A stretch of 64,000 nucleotides of DNA from Brachybacterium timonense (GCF_900258505.1 NZ_LT984895.1:865615-929614), one strand, 5' to 3'. Shown: positions 33,928 to 43,925, counted from the first letter of the stretch. The notes: a model not told the origin generated them from the letters alone. Numbers and translations are program-made.

Positions 33928-34848
33928 GTGTCGAAGCCAGTGAAGAACACGCATCGCCGCGCGATGCGCACCGTCACCCCCGCTGTGCGCGCAGGGCGTT
34001 TCGCAGCAGGTGCTGCCATGTCACTGGGCATTCTCGTCACCGGCTCCGCTGCGGCTACCGCCGAAGGGAAGGCCGACGCTGCCCCTCAGGCTGATTCCGC
34101 CGCCTCCGCCGTGATCCCGGCGATCTCCGCCGAGGCTGTCGCGATCCCCGCCGCGGTCACCGATGCCGCGAAGGATGCCCCCAGCCTCGCGCTCGCCCCC
34201 GCTGCCGGTGCGATCTCGGTCTCCGCCCCGGCTCCGGAACCTGAGCCGGAGCCTGCTGATTCCTCCACAGAGGATTCCACCGACGAGTCCGAGAGCTCCA
34301 CGCAGACGCGCTCGTCCACGGACCAGGCAAGCCGCTCTGAGCGTCGCTCGAGCCGCTCCGACAGCTCGAACAACGACAACTCCACCGAGACGAACCGCTC
34401 CTCCCGCGAGCGGTCCTCGAATGAGCGTGACCGGTCTGACGCTGACGACTCCGGCCGCAAGAAGAACAAGAAGCAGGAATCCTCCGACTCCTCTGATTCC
34501 GGCATCTCGCCCGGCAAGGGCTCCTCGATCCTGGCCACTGCCCGCTCCGGCATCGGTGTTCCGTACGTGTACGGCGGATCGAGCCCCTCGGGCTGGGACT
34601 GCTCCGGCTTCGTGAAGTGGGTCTACGCTCAGCACGGCATCAGCCTCCCGCATGGAGCAGGCGCCCAGGTCGCCGGTGCGAAGCGGATCTCCCGCTCCGA
34701 AGCCCGCCCCGGCGACCTCGTCTACAAGCCCGGCCACATCGGCATCTACGCTGGCGGCAACAAGTTCGTCGACGCCGGCAACAAGCGCGTGGACACCTCC
34801 GAGCGCAAGATCTACTCCGGCAACTGGAGCTTCTACCGCGTCGGCTGA
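33928..34848 (+). CDS. Secreted NlpC/P60 cell-wall hydrolase (2)
   Basis: A 306-residue paralogue of the preceding hydrolase. Signal peptide ~1-45 (THRRAMRTVTPAVRAGRF, hydrophobic AAGAAMSLGILVTGSA). The linker is longer and differs: PEPEPEP, then Ser/Asp/Arg/Asn-rich to residue ~200. The catalytic domain has WDCSGFVKWVYAQHGI with the Cys nucleophile and KPGHIGIYAGGNKFVDAG with the His. The two genes are a tandem duplication with diverged linkers, and both signal peptide and promoter are conserved. Ribosome-binding site gcaggagcag upstream of GTG. A strong terminator follows. Confidence 0.85.
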   Translation: MSKPVKNTHRRAMRTVTPAVRAGRFAAGAAMSLGILVTGSAAATAEGKADAAPQADSAASAVIPAISAEAVAIPAAVTDAAKDAPSLALAPAAGAISVSAPAPEPEPEPADSSTEDSTDESESSTQTRSSTDQASRSERRSSRSDSSNNDNSTETNRSSRERSSNERDRSDADDSGRKKNKKQESSDSSDSGISPGKGSSILATARSGIGVPYVYGGSSPSGWDCSGFVKWVYAQHGISLPHGAGAQVAGAKRISRSEARPGDLVYKPGHIGIYAGGNKFVDAGNKRVDTSERKIYSGNWSFYRVG

Positions 34849-34896
34849 CCCCTTCGGGTCGCTCACGGTCAGCCTCTGACCACCCCCGCGTCCCCA

Positions 34897-34928
34897 CGAC
34901 AGCCCTGCACACTGGTGCAGGGCTGTCG
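34897..34928 (+). terminator. Terminator after second NlpC/P60 gene
   Basis: Perfect 14-bp arms cgacagccctgcac (34897-34910) and its complement (34915-34928) with ACTG loop. Confidence 0.8.
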
Positions 34929-35057
34929 CGCGTCCCGGCGTCCGGGCGTCGTCGAGTGGCTCCGGGCCATCGCAGGCTGTAGCCAGATCAGGCAACCGAG
35001 CCATCACCCCAGTGGCGGGCTGCGATATGCAGGTGCTTCAGCACCGTCCGCTACCGT

Positions 35058-35909
35058 GTGCGCGTGGCCATCCTGCGTGATCTCCTCGCAGTGCTGCTCG
35101 CACTCGGTGCGACAGCGCTCGCGGCACTGTGGATTCCCGCCGTGTGGGTGCAGCACAACATCGTCGATGAACAGGGGTTCCTTGCGATCGTCGCGCCCCT
35201 TGCCGATGATGCCCGCTTCCAGCGAACCCTCACCGACCCCGCCGTCGACCAGGTGCTCGGCGATGAACGAGTCCCGCCCATCGTCGCCGATACCCTGACC
35301 CCGATCGCGAAGGATCAGGCTTCTCAACTCACCGGCACCGACATGTACGCCTCCCTGTGGACCTCAGCAATGCGCGAGTTCCACGATGCCGTGTTCACCC
35401 CGGGCGCATCGGATGTGCAGGTGGATCTCATGCCCGCCGTGGAACGCATTCTGAGCGGTGCCGAGGATGCGCTACCGGTCCGCGTCTCCCTGCCACGGCC
35501 GGACAACGCGACGGTGACCCTTGCCCGGATCCCCGATGTGCCGCTGCTGCCTCGCGCAGCGCAGCTCGCCCCCTGGGCATCACGCCTGCTTCCGGGGGCG
35601 TTGATCGCCGCTGCACTGTCCCTGCTGCTGGCACGGCGCCGCACCATGATGCTCCTGCTGCTCGGCATCGGCGCGATCGCGGCGGGCATCGCCGTGCAGA
35701 TGCTTGGCGCACGCATCAGTGATCTGGTGCCCGACAGCGTGGACCAGACCGTGTTCGTCGGCCCGATCGTGCAGGTGCTCGAGCAACGCTTCAGCGCCGG
35801 CGTCACCGACCAGTCTGTATGGCTGTTCGGCGCAGGCGCTGTGCTCACCGCCCTGGGAATCGCCGTGATCGTGATCAGGCGGTTGCGCGCGACCCGAGAG
35901 CCTGCGTGA
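35058..35909 (+). CDS. Actinobacterial membrane protein of unknown function
   Basis: A 283-residue protein: one N-terminal membrane helix (LLAVLLALGATALAALWIPAVWV), an extracytoplasmic domain of ~150 residues beginning VDEQGFLAIVAPLADDARFQ, and three C-terminal helices ending in a basic tail ([11 protein letters not shown]). The IVD-x-QGFLAIVAPLA pattern recurs in actinobacterial membrane proteins of unknown role. GTG at 35058 or the second GTG two codons on could be used. Its 3' end overlaps the convergent hutG gene by 35 bp. Confidence 0.65.
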   Translation: MRVAILRDLLAVLLALGATALAALWIPAVWVQHNIVDEQGFLAIVAPLADDARFQRTLTDPAVDQVLGDERVPPIVADTLTPIAKDQASQLTGTDMYASLWTSAMREFHDAVFTPGASDVQVDLMPAVERILSGAEDALPVRVSLPRPDNATVTLARIPDVPLLPRAAQLAPWASRLLPGALIAAALSLLLARRRTMMLLLLGIGAIAAGIAVQMLGARISDLVPDSVDQTVFVGPIVQVLEQRFSAGVTDQSVWLFGAGAVLTALGIAVIVIRRLRATREPA

Positions 35910-36924
35910 GAGCGAGATCAATCAGGCGCGCCGCCGTGCGCGCGGTGCGCTGATCCTGATCCAGGTGCGGGTTCAGCTCCACCACATCCAGTACCGCGAG
36001 CGTGCCTGTTTTCGCCGCAGTGCTGACCGCGAGGGCGATCAGGCCGGGATCAACACCCAGGCCCGCCGGTGCACTCACCCCGGGCGCTACCGAGGCCGGC
36101 AGCACATCGAGATCGATCGACAAATGCAGCACGTCGAGGCCTGCACAGAACTGCTCGACGAACTCGATCACCGCGGGTGCGCCGCCGCGCAACACCTCCA
36201 AATCGGTCATCCAGCGCGTACCGATCTGCTGAGCCCGCTCGAACAGCACACCGGTATTCGACGGTTCGGCGATGCCCAGCACGGCGTACTGCAGCGTACG
36301 CCCTTGCTCCTGCTCGGCACAGGCCATCTGCCAGAACGGGGTGCCGGAGGTCGGGCGGGGTGCCTCGCGCAGATCAAAGTGCGCATCAAGGTTCAGCACG
36401 CCCACGCGGGGGCGCGGCCGCGCGGTGGAGAGCCGACGGCTCGCCTGCAGCCCCTGGTACGTGGCCCAGGCGGTCTCGTGTCCGCCGCCCAGCACGATCG
36501 TGAACAGGTTCCCGGGGGTATCGAGGGCCGCGGTGATGCGATCGGCCGCCTGTGCCTGCCCGCTTTCGAGAGCCTCGCCGACGGTCACGGCGTCACCGTG
36601 GTCGAGCAGGCGCACTGACCCGTCGGCGCAGGGACCATGCAGGGCAAGCGGGGACAGAGCTCGGCGCAGTGCCTCCGGCCCATTGGCTGCACCGACGCGG
36701 CCCGCATTACGACGCACCCCCTCGTCACTGCGGAAACCGACCAGCGCCACATGGGGCGCATCGACCGCATGGCCACGGCCTGCATTGGCCGCGTCGGCGA
36801 TGCGCTGATGCCAGCGGGCGTGCTCGGGGCCGTCGCCGTCGATGCGGCCCGTCCATGGGGAGGAAGCCCGCGCGGTGGGGTTCTGGTCGGAGACGGCGGG
36901 GGAGGAGTCGGGCAGTGCAGTCAT
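35875..36924 (-). CDS. hutG: Formimidoylglutamase (arginase family)
   Basis: A 349-residue Mn-dependent ureohydrolase. Metal ligands lie in [12 protein letters not shown] (~146), [10 protein letters not shown] (~177) and [19 protein letters not shown] (~272). Context with hutU-hutI-hutH argues for hydrolysis of N-formimino-L-glutamate to glutamate and formamide, the last step of histidine breakdown, rather than arginase or agmatinase. The N-terminal ~40 residues are non-conserved. It is divergent from hutU (167 bp between starts), which contains a 7-bp dyad. Confidence 0.88.
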   Translation of the reverse strand: MTALPDSSPAVSDQNPTARASSPWTGRIDGDGPEHARWHQRIADAANAGRGHAVDAPHVALVGFRSDEGVRRNAGRVGAANGPEALRRALSPLALHGPCADGSVRLLDHGDAVTVGEALESGQAQAADRITAALDTPGNLFTIVLGGGHETAWATYQGLQASRRLSTARPRPRVGVLNLDAHFDLREAPRPTSGTPFWQMACAEQEQGRTLQYAVLGIAEPSNTGVLFERAQQIGTRWMTDLEVLRGGAPAVIEFVEQFCAGLDVLHLSIDLDVLPASVAPGVSAPAGLGVDPGLIALAVSTAAKTGTLAVLDVVELNPHLDQDQRTARTAARLIDLALTQALGSRATA

Positions 36925-36995
36925 GCCGCCACCGTAAAGGCCGCAGGCGAGCGATGGTGATGATCGCGTGTGCCGTGGCCCCGCACAGCGCGCTC

Positions 36996-37017
36996 GGCGT
37001 CCGGAATCCTGGACGCC
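36996..37017. promoter_or_regulatory. Dyad in hutG-hutU divergent promoter region
   Basis: Perfect 7-bp arms ggcgtcc (36996-37002) and ggacgcc (37011-37017) separated by 8 nt, roughly mid-way between the divergent starts. A candidate operator for a hut regulator; no regulator gene is in the window, so this is speculative. Confidence 0.3.
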
Positions 37018-37091
37018 ACCCTGTGTGGATCGATGCCTGTGCGCCCGCCCGCATGGTTCCCTGGGCAGACCCCGTCCTGAAGGAGAACGAC

Positions 37092-38780
37092 ATGACCCTG
37101 CCCGGAGCCCGCCCCGTCCGCGCCCCGCGCGGCACCGACCTGCACGCGAAGACCTGGCAGACAGAGGCTCCGCTGCGCATGCTCATGAACAACCTCGACC
37201 CCGAGGTGGCCGAGCGCCCCGATGATCTCGTCGTCTACGGCGGCACCGGCCGCGCCGCCCGCTCCTGGGCCGCCTTTGACGCGATCGTCGAGACGCTGAA
37301 GGACCTCGAGGCCGACGAGACGCTGCTGGTGCAGTCCGGCAAGCCCGTCGGCGTACTGCGCACCCACGAGTGGGCGCCGCGCGTGCTGATCGCCAACTCC
37401 AACCTGGTCGGCGACTGGGCCACCTGGCCCGAGTTCCGCCGCCTCGAGGCCGAGGGTCTGATGATGTACGGCCAGATGACGGCCGGTTCCTGGATCTACA
37501 TCGCCACCCAGGGCATCCTGCAGGGCACCTTCGAGACCTTCGCCGCCGTCGCCACGAAGCGCTTCGGCGGGACGTTGGCCGGAACCATCACTCTGACCGG
37601 CGGTTGCGGCGGCATGGGCGGCGCCCAGCCCCTGGCGGTCACCCTCAACGATGGCGTCTGCCTGATCGCGGACGTGGACCGCGCACGTCTGGAGCGCCGC
37701 GTCGCCAAGCGCTACCTGCATGAGATCGCCGACGACCTCGAGGACGCCATCGCCCGGGCCAACGCTGCCAAGGCCGAGAAGCGCGGCCTGTCCATCGGCA
37801 TCGTCGGCAACGCCGCCGAGGTCTTCCCGGCGCTGCTGGAGCGCCACCGCGCCGGCGACATCTCCATCGACGTGGTCACCGACCAGACCTCCGCCCACGA
37901 CCCGCTCAGCTACCTGCCGCTCGAGATCGGCGTCGAGGACTGGCAGCGTGAGGCCCAGGCCGACCCTGACACCTTCACCAAGAAGTCCCGCGAGTCGATG
38001 GCCCGCCAGGTGCAGGCCATGGTCGAGTTCCAGGATGAGGGCGCCGAGGTGTTCGACTACGGCAACTCGATCCGCGACGAGGCCCGCCACGCCGGCTATG
38101 ACCGTGCCTTCGCCTTCCCAGGCTTTGTCCCCGCCTACATCCGCCCGCTGTTCTGCGAGGGCCTCGGGCCCTTCCGCTGGGTGGCCCTCTCGGGCGACCC
38201 CGAGGACATCAAGGTCACCGATGCGGCGCTGAAGGAGCTGTTCCCCGAGAACGAGCACCTGCACCGCTGGCTGGATGCCGCCGGCGAGTACGTCGAGTTC
38301 GAGGGCCTGCCGGCGCGGATCTGCTGGCTCGGCTACGGTGAGCGCCACCAGGCTGGCCTGCTGTTCAACCGGCTGGTGGCCGAGGGGAAGGTGAAAGCCC
38401 CGATCGTCATCGGCCGTGACCACCTCGATTCCGGATCCGTCGCCTCCCCGTACCGCGAGACAGAGGGCATGCTCGATGGCTCCGATGCGATCGCCGACTG
38501 GCCGTTGCTGAACGCTCTGACCTCCACCAGCTCCGGCGCCACCTGGGTGTCGATCCACCACGGCGGCGGTGTGGGCATCGGCCGCTCCATCCACGCCGGC
38601 CAGGTGGGCGTGGCCGACGGCACCGAGCTGGCCGCCCAGAAGCTGGAGCGCCTGCTCACCAACGACCCGGGCATGGGCGTGATCCGTCACGTGGACGCCG
38701 GCTACACGCGCGCCGCCGAGGTCGCCACCGAGCGCGGCGTGCGGGTGCCGATGGAGCCTCGACTGAGGGACGCCCAGTGA
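37092..38780 (+). CDS. hutU: Urocanate hydratase
   Basis: A 562-residue NAD-dependent enzyme converting urocanate to imidazolonepropionate. [38 protein letters not shown], the Gly-rich [18 protein letters not shown]-binding stretch (~170-184), the [22 protein letters not shown] active-site segment with its conserved Cys (~356), and [15 protein letters not shown] near the C-terminus are family hallmarks. The ATG follows gaaggagaacgac. Stop overlaps hutI start (GTGA). Confidence 0.96.
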   Translation: MTLPGARPVRAPRGTDLHAKTWQTEAPLRMLMNNLDPEVAERPDDLVVYGGTGRAARSWAAFDAIVETLKDLEADETLLVQSGKPVGVLRTHEWAPRVLIANSNLVGDWATWPEFRRLEAEGLMMYGQMTAGSWIYIATQGILQGTFETFAAVATKRFGGTLAGTITLTGGCGGMGGAQPLAVTLNDGVCLIADVDRARLERRVAKRYLHEIADDLEDAIARANAAKAEKRGLSIGIVGNAAEVFPALLERHRAGDISIDVVTDQTSAHDPLSYLPLEIGVEDWQREAQADPDTFTKKSRESMARQVQAMVEFQDEGAEVFDYGNSIRDEARHAGYDRAFAFPGFVPAYIRPLFCEGLGPFRWVALSGDPEDIKVTDAALKELFPENEHLHRWLDAAGEYVEFEGLPARICWLGYGERHQAGLLFNRLVAEGKVKAPIVIGRDHLDSGSVASPYRETEGMLDGSDAIADWPLLNALTSTSSGATWVSIHHGGGVGIGRSIHAGQVGVADGTELAAQKLERLLTNDPGMGVIRHVDAGYTRAAEVATERGVRVPMEPRLRDAQ

Positions 38781-40045
38781 CTACGACACTGCTCACCGGC
38801 ATCAGCGAGCTGTGGACCTTCGACCCTGCCCTCGAGGAACCAGGGGAGCGGGGTGCGGCCGACGGGCAGGTGCTGCACGACGCCGCGGTCGTCATCGACG
38901 GCGACCGCATCGCCTGGACCGGCCCGGCCGCGCAGGCGCCGGACGCGGATGAACGTCATGATCTGGGCGGGCGCGCGGTGCTGCCCGGCTGGGTCGACTC
39001 CCATTCACACCTGGTCTTCGCCGGTGACCGCTCCGCAGAGTTCGAAGCCCGCATGGCAGGTGAGTCCTACGCCGCAGGCGGTATCCAGGTCACCACCGAT
39101 GCCACCCGGGCCGCGTCCGACGAGGCCCTGCGTGCTCTCGTGCTGGCACGGATCGCTGAGGCTCGCCGCGGCGGCACCACGTGCCTGGAGACCAAGACCG
39201 GCTACGGGTTGACGCTCGAGCAGGAGAAGCGGGCCGCGCAGCTGCTCGCAGACCTCGTGGCCGAGGGAGAACTCGATGAGGCGACCTACCTCGGCGCACA
39301 CCTGGTGCCCGCCGAGTTCGACGGCCGTGACGGACGGCCGGGTGCGGATGCGTACGTGGACCTTGCCGCCGGGGACATGCTGCAGGCGGTGCTGCCGTTC
39401 GTACGCTGGGCTGACGTGTTCTGTGAGAACGGCGCCTTCGATGTCGCACAGTCCCGACGGGTCCTCGAGGCTGCGCGCGAGGCCGGGTTGGGTCTGCGTG
39501 TGCACGGCCACCAGATCGAGCGCAGCGGTGGCGTCACCGTGGCCTGCGACCTGCAGGCCGCCAGCGTTGACCACCTCAATGCCATGACGGGCGAGGACAT
39601 CGAAGCGCTTGCGGCAACCGCGCAGCGCCCCGTCGTCCCCACCGGCGATGGGCTGCTGGATGCGCAGCACGGCCCCACGGTCGCCACCGTGCTGCCCGCC
39701 TGCGACCTGTCCACACGGGCCCCGCTCGCCCCGGCACGCGAGCTCCTCGACGCCGGGGCGCACCTGGCGATCGCCTCGAACTGCAACCCCGGCACCAGCT
39801 ACACCTCGTCGATGACCTTCTGCGTGGGCACTGCCGTGCTGCAGATGCGGCTGAGCCTCGCCGAGGCGATCCGTGCCGCCACCCGCGGTGGAGCGCTTGC
39901 CCTGCGGCGCAGCGACGTGGGGCATCTCGGCGTCGGCGCGCGAGCCGACCTGCATGTGCTCGATGCGCCTGCCGCGATCCACCTGGCCTACCGGCCCGGC
40001 ATGCCGCTGACCCATCGCGTGCTGCGCGCTGGGACGGCGGTCTGA
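38777..40045 (+). CDS. hutI: Imidazolonepropionase
   Basis: A 422-residue amidohydrolase opening the imidazolone ring to formiminoglutamate. Metal-binding segment [20 protein letters not shown] (~74-93), [27 protein letters not shown] (~237-248) and [10 protein letters not shown] (~333) are diagnostic. The common DCHTHLVF is here DSHSHLVF, keeping both histidines. GTG start overlaps the hutU stop by 4 bp. Confidence 0.94.
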   Translation: MTTTLLTGISELWTFDPALEEPGERGAADGQVLHDAAVVIDGDRIAWTGPAAQAPDADERHDLGGRAVLPGWVDSHSHLVFAGDRSAEFEARMAGESYAAGGIQVTTDATRAASDEALRALVLARIAEARRGGTTCLETKTGYGLTLEQEKRAAQLLADLVAEGELDEATYLGAHLVPAEFDGRDGRPGADAYVDLAAGDMLQAVLPFVRWADVFCENGAFDVAQSRRVLEAAREAGLGLRVHGHQIERSGGVTVACDLQAASVDHLNAMTGEDIEALAATAQRPVVPTGDGLLDAQHGPTVATVLPACDLSTRAPLAPARELLDAGAHLAIASNCNPGTSYTSSMTFCVGTAVLQMRLSLAEAIRAATRGGALALRRSDVGHLGVGARADLHVLDAPAAIHLAYRPGMPLTHRVLRAGTAV

Positions 40046-40392
40046 TCTGAGGGTCGTGATGCCCCGCCGACGCAGTCTGCTCCTGACACCTGTCACATTC
40101 TGTCTCGCGGCCTGTGGGCCGAGGAGCGGCACTGACGAGGATCCGCCGCCGCCGGCCCCCTCTGTCGACCCGCTCGCGAGGGGTGACTGGATCCACTGCC
40201 GTTGCTGCTGGTGTCCGGGCGGACGGACAGCAGCGGTGGTCATGGTGGTCACGGACAGGCCAATCCCCGGTGCACATGGCCCGTCGGCACCTACAGTGAA
40301 GCGATGGACGGGCCCCGGCGTTCGCCGACGTCCGGTCCCCGACAACACGCAGAGCGAGCCGAGCGAACAGGACCATCAGAAGGAGACACGCG
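40046..40392 (+). other. hutI-hutH gap with lipoprotein-like ORF start
   Basis: A 347-bp gap inside the hut cluster. An ATG at 40059 opens a frame that begins exactly like a lipoprotein: basic MPRRR, hydrophobic SLLLTPVTF and lipobox LAAC followed by GPRSGTDEDPPPPAPS. After ~45 residues the reading becomes unusual (Cys/Trp-rich HCRCCWCPGG) and runs on into hutH in another frame, so the gene is either broken by a frameshift or truncated. It may be a decayed lipoprotein gene. Low confidence. Confidence 0.3.
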
Positions 40393-41946
40393 ATGAGCGA
40401 CGAGACCATGACAGTGCGCCTGGGTGCAGGCACGCTCGCCGCCGAGGATGTCCTCGCCGTTGCGCGGCGCCGAGCACGCGTGGACCTCGACCCGGCCGCA
40501 CGCGAGCGCGTGGCCGCGGTCCGTGCCCATGTCGATGCCCTCGCCGCCCCCGGTCACAAGCCCGTCTACGGCGTCTCCACCGGGTTCGGCGCCCTCGCCG
40601 ACACGGCGATCGCGCCCGAGATGCGCAGCGCCCTGCAGCGCTCCCTGATCCGCTCCCACGCTGCCGGCACCGGGCCGGAGGTGGAGCCGGAGGTCGTGCG
40701 TGCTCTCATGCTGCTGCGTGCCCGCACCCTCGCCTCTGGCCGCACCGGTGTGCGCCCTGAGGTGCTGGAGACCATGATCGCCCTGCTCAATGCACAGATC
40801 ACCCCAATCGTGCACGAATACGGCTCGCTCGGGTGCTCCGGTGACCTCGCGCCACTCGCCCACTGCGCGCTCGTGCTCATGGGGGAGGGGCGTGCCCGCG
40901 GCGCCGACGGCCGCGAACGCCCCGTGAAGGACCTTCTGGCCGACGCTGGCATCACCCCGATCGAGCTGGCGGAGAAGGAGGGGCTGGCCCTCATCAACGG
41001 CACCGACGGCATGCTGGGCATGCTGCTCATGGCCATCGCTGACCTCGATGAGCTCGTGAAGGTCGCCGACGTCACCTGCTCGCTCAGCGTGCAGGGACTG
41101 CGCGGCCGCGACACCGTTTTCCATCCCGAACTGCACACGCCTCTGCGCCCGCACCCCGGGCAGGCGGACGCCGCCGCCAACATCCTGGCCCTGCTCGAGG
41201 GTTCCGACATCATCGCCGACGTTGCCGCTGAAGGCTCCCGTGTTCAGGACGCCTACTCACTGCGCTGCGCCCCGCAGGTGGCCGGCGGCGTGCGCGACAC
41301 GATCGAGCACGCCCGTACCGTCGCCGAGCGTGAGCTCGCCGCCGCCATCGACAACCCTGTCGTGCTTGAGGACGGCACCGTCACCTCCAACGGCAACTTC
41401 CACGGCGCCCCCGTGGCGTACGTGCTGGACTTCCTTGCCGTCGTCGCCGCTGACCTCGCCTCCATCGCGGAGCGGCGCACCGACCGGATGCTCGACAAGG
41501 CCCGCTCCCATGGCCTGCCGCCGTTCCTGGCCGACGACCCCGGTGTCGACTCCGGTTTCATGATCGCCCAGTACACCCAGGCCGCTCTGGTCGCGGATAT
41601 GAAGCGCCTGGCTGTGCCGGCGAGCGTCGACTCGATCCCGTCGTCGGCGATGCAGGAAGACCATGTCTCCATGGGGTGGCATGCGGCCCGCAAGCTCCGC
41701 ACGAGCGTGGACAACCTGCGCCGCGTGCTCGCCATCGAACTGCTCACGGCAGCCCGCGCCTGCGACCTGCGCGCACCACTGGCCCCGTCGGCCGCAGGTG
41801 CGGCGGCGATCGCGGTGCTGCGCGGCACGGTCGACGGGCCCGGGCCTGACGCGTTCCTCGCGCCCGACATCGCGGAAGCAGAGGCGCGCTTGGCCGACGG
41901 TTCCGTGCTCGAAGCGGTTCAGAGCGTCATCGGCGAGCTGCGCTGA
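40393..41946 (+). CDS. hutH: Histidine ammonia-lyase
   Basis: A 517-residue enzyme deaminating histidine to urocanate, the first step of the pathway. VYGVSTGFGALADT (~58-71) and the MIO-forming region GSLGCSGDLAPLAH (144-157) define it; the autocatalytic triad is Cys148-Ser149-Gly150 rather than the common Ala-Ser-Gly. The region INGTDGMLGML, FHGAPVAY and SSAMQEDHVSMGWHAARKLR complete the active site. RBS agaaggagaca. Followed by a strong terminator. Confidence 0.95.
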   Translation: MSDETMTVRLGAGTLAAEDVLAVARRRARVDLDPAARERVAAVRAHVDALAAPGHKPVYGVSTGFGALADTAIAPEMRSALQRSLIRSHAAGTGPEVEPEVVRALMLLRARTLASGRTGVRPEVLETMIALLNAQITPIVHEYGSLGCSGDLAPLAHCALVLMGEGRARGADGRERPVKDLLADAGITPIELAEKEGLALINGTDGMLGMLLMAIADLDELVKVADVTCSLSVQGLRGRDTVFHPELHTPLRPHPGQADAAANILALLEGSDIIADVAAEGSRVQDAYSLRCAPQVAGGVRDTIEHARTVAERELAAAIDNPVVLEDGTVTSNGNFHGAPVAYVLDFLAVVAADLASIAERRTDRMLDKARSHGLPPFLADDPGVDSGFMIAQYTQAALVADMKRLAVPASVDSIPSSAMQEDHVSMGWHAARKLRTSVDNLRRVLAIELLTAARACDLRAPLAPSAAGAAAIAVLRGTVDGPGPDAFLAPDIAEAEARLADGSVLEAVQSVIGELR

Positions 41947-41952
41947 GCGAAC

Positions 41953-41980
41953 CAGGGCCCGGTCCTGTGACCGGGCCCTG
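41953..41980 (+). terminator. Terminator of hutUIH
   Basis: Perfect 12-bp arms cagggcccggtc (41953-41964) and gaccgggccctg (41969-41980), CTGT loop, 7 bp after hutH. Confidence 0.75.
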
Positions 41981-42000
41981 ACCAGCGGAATGCACAGAGA

Positions 42001-42487
42001 TCACATGTGCACGAGGATCTTCACCTCGGTCTCGCCGTGGTCACGAAGGCGCGTGTAGCCGTCCTCGACGATGTTCTCGACGTGGATCTTCCTGGTGATG
42101 AACTTCGAGAGGTCGAGCTTGTCGCTGCGGGCCAGCTCGATCGCCTCCACGTGGTCGTTCGCATAGCCGATGGAGCCACCGACGACCTTGTCACCCATGA
42201 TCAGCTGACCGGTGAGGTCCAGTTCCACCGGATTGACGTGGATCGCGACCACCTTGAGACGTCCGCCCGGTCGCAGGGACGCCAGCAGCGCGTCGACCAC
42301 CGGCGCAGAGGTTGTACTGGTTCGCGCGGCACGGTGGGCACTGGCCGCAGACCATCAGCGGCTCCACGACGACGTTGTCGCCGACGGCGAGACCCTCAAC
42401 GCCCTCACCCACCTCGGTGATGGTGCCGGAGAACTCGTGACCGAAGACTACCGGCAGCTGCTCACCAGAGAGGGGTACGGCGCATCA
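42001..42487 (-). pseudogene. Broken zinc-dependent butanediol/alcohol dehydrogenase
   Basis: On the minus strand, from ~42487, a frame reads VPLSGEQLPVVFGHEFSGTI then VEPLMVCGQCPPCRANQYNLC, the catalytic-zinc and structural-zinc regions of 2,3-butanediol-dehydrogenase-like MDR proteins. Directly after NLCA it jumps, in another frame, to VVDALLASLRPGGRLKVVAI and IGYANDHVEAIELARS through to the normal C-terminus at 42001. About 170-200 central residues (Rossmann fold) and the first ~50 residues with any start codon are missing. The product cannot be functional. Confidence 0.85.
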
Positions 42488-42520
42488 ACCGGCGCCGGCG
42501 CGTGACCGGGCATGCATATC

Positions 42521-42538
42521 TCGTGACCACGGTCATGG
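42521..42538. promoter_or_regulatory. 18-bp dyad upstream of two-component system
   Basis: TCGTGACC-AC-GGTCATGG, centred 43 nt before the histidine-kinase start codon. An almost identical but perfect palindrome lies upstream of the CPBP protease gene (47863-47880). Candidate operator for the response regulator encoded at 43922-44569. Confidence 0.5.
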
Positions 42539-42560
42539 GACGCAGCCCGACACCAGACCA

Positions 42561-42566
42561 TACGGT
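42561..42566 (+). promoter_or_regulatory. -10 box (TACGGT), leaderless start of histidine kinase gene
   Basis: TACGGT ends 6 nt before the GTG at 42573. With the start site at the GTG, the dyad is centred near -43, the position typical of activators that replace the -35 contact. Confidence 0.45.
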
Positions 42567-42572
42567 GGGCGG

Positions 42573-43925
42573 GTGACCTCGAGCGATATCGGTGCAACAG
42601 CAGTGGGGAGGGAACGTTCCCTCCCGATCCGTCGGCTGTTGCGTGCCCTGCAGATCATGGCTGTGTTGTGCATGCTGACCTCGGCAGTGCATAACTATGG
42701 TCTCGCTCTGCACGGCGGTGAGGACTGGGCTGCATACCGTTGGGACACCGGCGATCTGCATGCCGTGCAGGCCGTTGTCGTCTCCCTGCTGTGGCTGCTG
42801 CGTGGGCGTATGCGCACCCGGCGTTCCCGAGCCGCTGTCGCCTTCCTCGCTGTCCTTGCCGTGATGCCCATGTTCATGATCGGCAGGATCGCCGAAGCCG
42901 GGTTCATGATCCCCGTGCTTCTGGTGGCCTACGCCCTCGTGGTGCTGGACGGCTGGATGCGCGCGGCGCTGATCCTGGCTGGGCTCGAGTGCCTGAGCGC
43001 CATCGCTGTACATCTGATGGTGCGACCAAGTCCGGTGGGCTTGGTGATCGGCATGGCCAACGCGGCACCGGTGTTCGTCCTGCTCATGATCGGAATCGTG
43101 CTCGGGGCTGCCCTGGCCGCCTATGAACAGGGCCGACGAAGCGACGAGCAAACCATCGCCGAGCGCGACGATGCGCTCCAACAACTCGAGGACGCCCTGG
43201 CCCAGCTGCACAGCCAAGCGCAGACCGAGAAGGAGCTGATGCTCGCCGATGAGCGGGCACGCTCCGCCCGGGACCTGCACGACGGCCTGGGACACCGGCT
43301 CACGCTGATCTCCATGAGCCTGGACTATGCACGCCGCATGCGTGAGCGGGATGCAGCGGCGGCCTGGTCCGAGGTCGACACTGCCGCCCAGACATCTGCC
43401 GATGCCCTCACCGAGATGCGTACCTGGGTGCGAGCGCTCAGCCCTGTGCGCGACCGGAATGCGACCGGCACCGCCGCGATCGACGCCATCGCCGAATCCT
43501 TCCGCGGCACCGGCCTCGACGTTGCTCTGGAGCGCAGCGGCCCGGAGCCGATTCTCGACGAGGACACTTCGCTGCTGATCTACCGCGCCGTGCAGGAGGG
43601 CCTGACCAATGCACTGCGCCACGGACGGGCGCGGCAGGTGCGGATGCGCGTGGAAACAACGGCCGACACCGTTCACCTCACCCTGCGCAACGACCTCGAT
43701 GCGGCCGCCCGGGCAGCGATCCCCGTCGGCCCCCTCGCCCCCGGCTTCGGCCTGCGCGGGCTCACCGACCGGGCCGACGCTCTTGGTGGCGACGTGCGAG
43801 CCTGCCGCGACGGCGACGAGGTTGAGCTGCGCGTCACCGTACCGTCCCCGGCCACACGCGGCGCGGTCGCCCCCGTTCGCCCGTGCGATTCTGTGCCGAC
43901 CGCCGCCCAGGAGGCGACACGATGA
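42573..43925 (+). CDS. Sensor histidine kinase (HisKA_3 type)
   Basis: A 450-residue membrane sensor. Six or so membrane helices span residues ~25-183 without a sizeable extracellular domain. A short coiled coil (DEQTIAERDDALQQLEDALAQ region, ~190-225) leads to the HisKA_3 dimerisation domain with phospho-His236 in ARSARDLHDGLGHRLT, and a HATPase_c domain with N-box EGLTNALRHG (~348) and GFGLRGLTDRADALGG (~390). Signal unknown; intramembrane-sensing kinases of this form often respond to membrane stress. The response regulator overlaps by 4 bp. Confidence 0.88.
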   Translation: MTSSDIGATAVGRERSLPIRRLLRALQIMAVLCMLTSAVHNYGLALHGGEDWAAYRWDTGDLHAVQAVVVSLLWLLRGRMRTRRSRAAVAFLAVLAVMPMFMIGRIAEAGFMIPVLLVAYALVVLDGWMRAALILAGLECLSAIAVHLMVRPSPVGLVIGMANAAPVFVLLMIGIVLGAALAAYEQGRRSDEQTIAERDDALQQLEDALAQLHSQAQTEKELMLADERARSARDLHDGLGHRLTLISMSLDYARRMRERDAAAAWSEVDTAAQTSADALTEMRTWVRALSPVRDRNATGTAAIDAIAESFRGTGLDVALERSGPEPILDEDTSLLIYRAVQEGLTNALRHGRARQVRMRVETTADTVHLTLRNDLDAAARAAIPVGPLAPGFGLRGLTDRADALGGDVRACRDGDEVELRVTVPSPATRGAVAPVRPCDSVPTAAQEATR

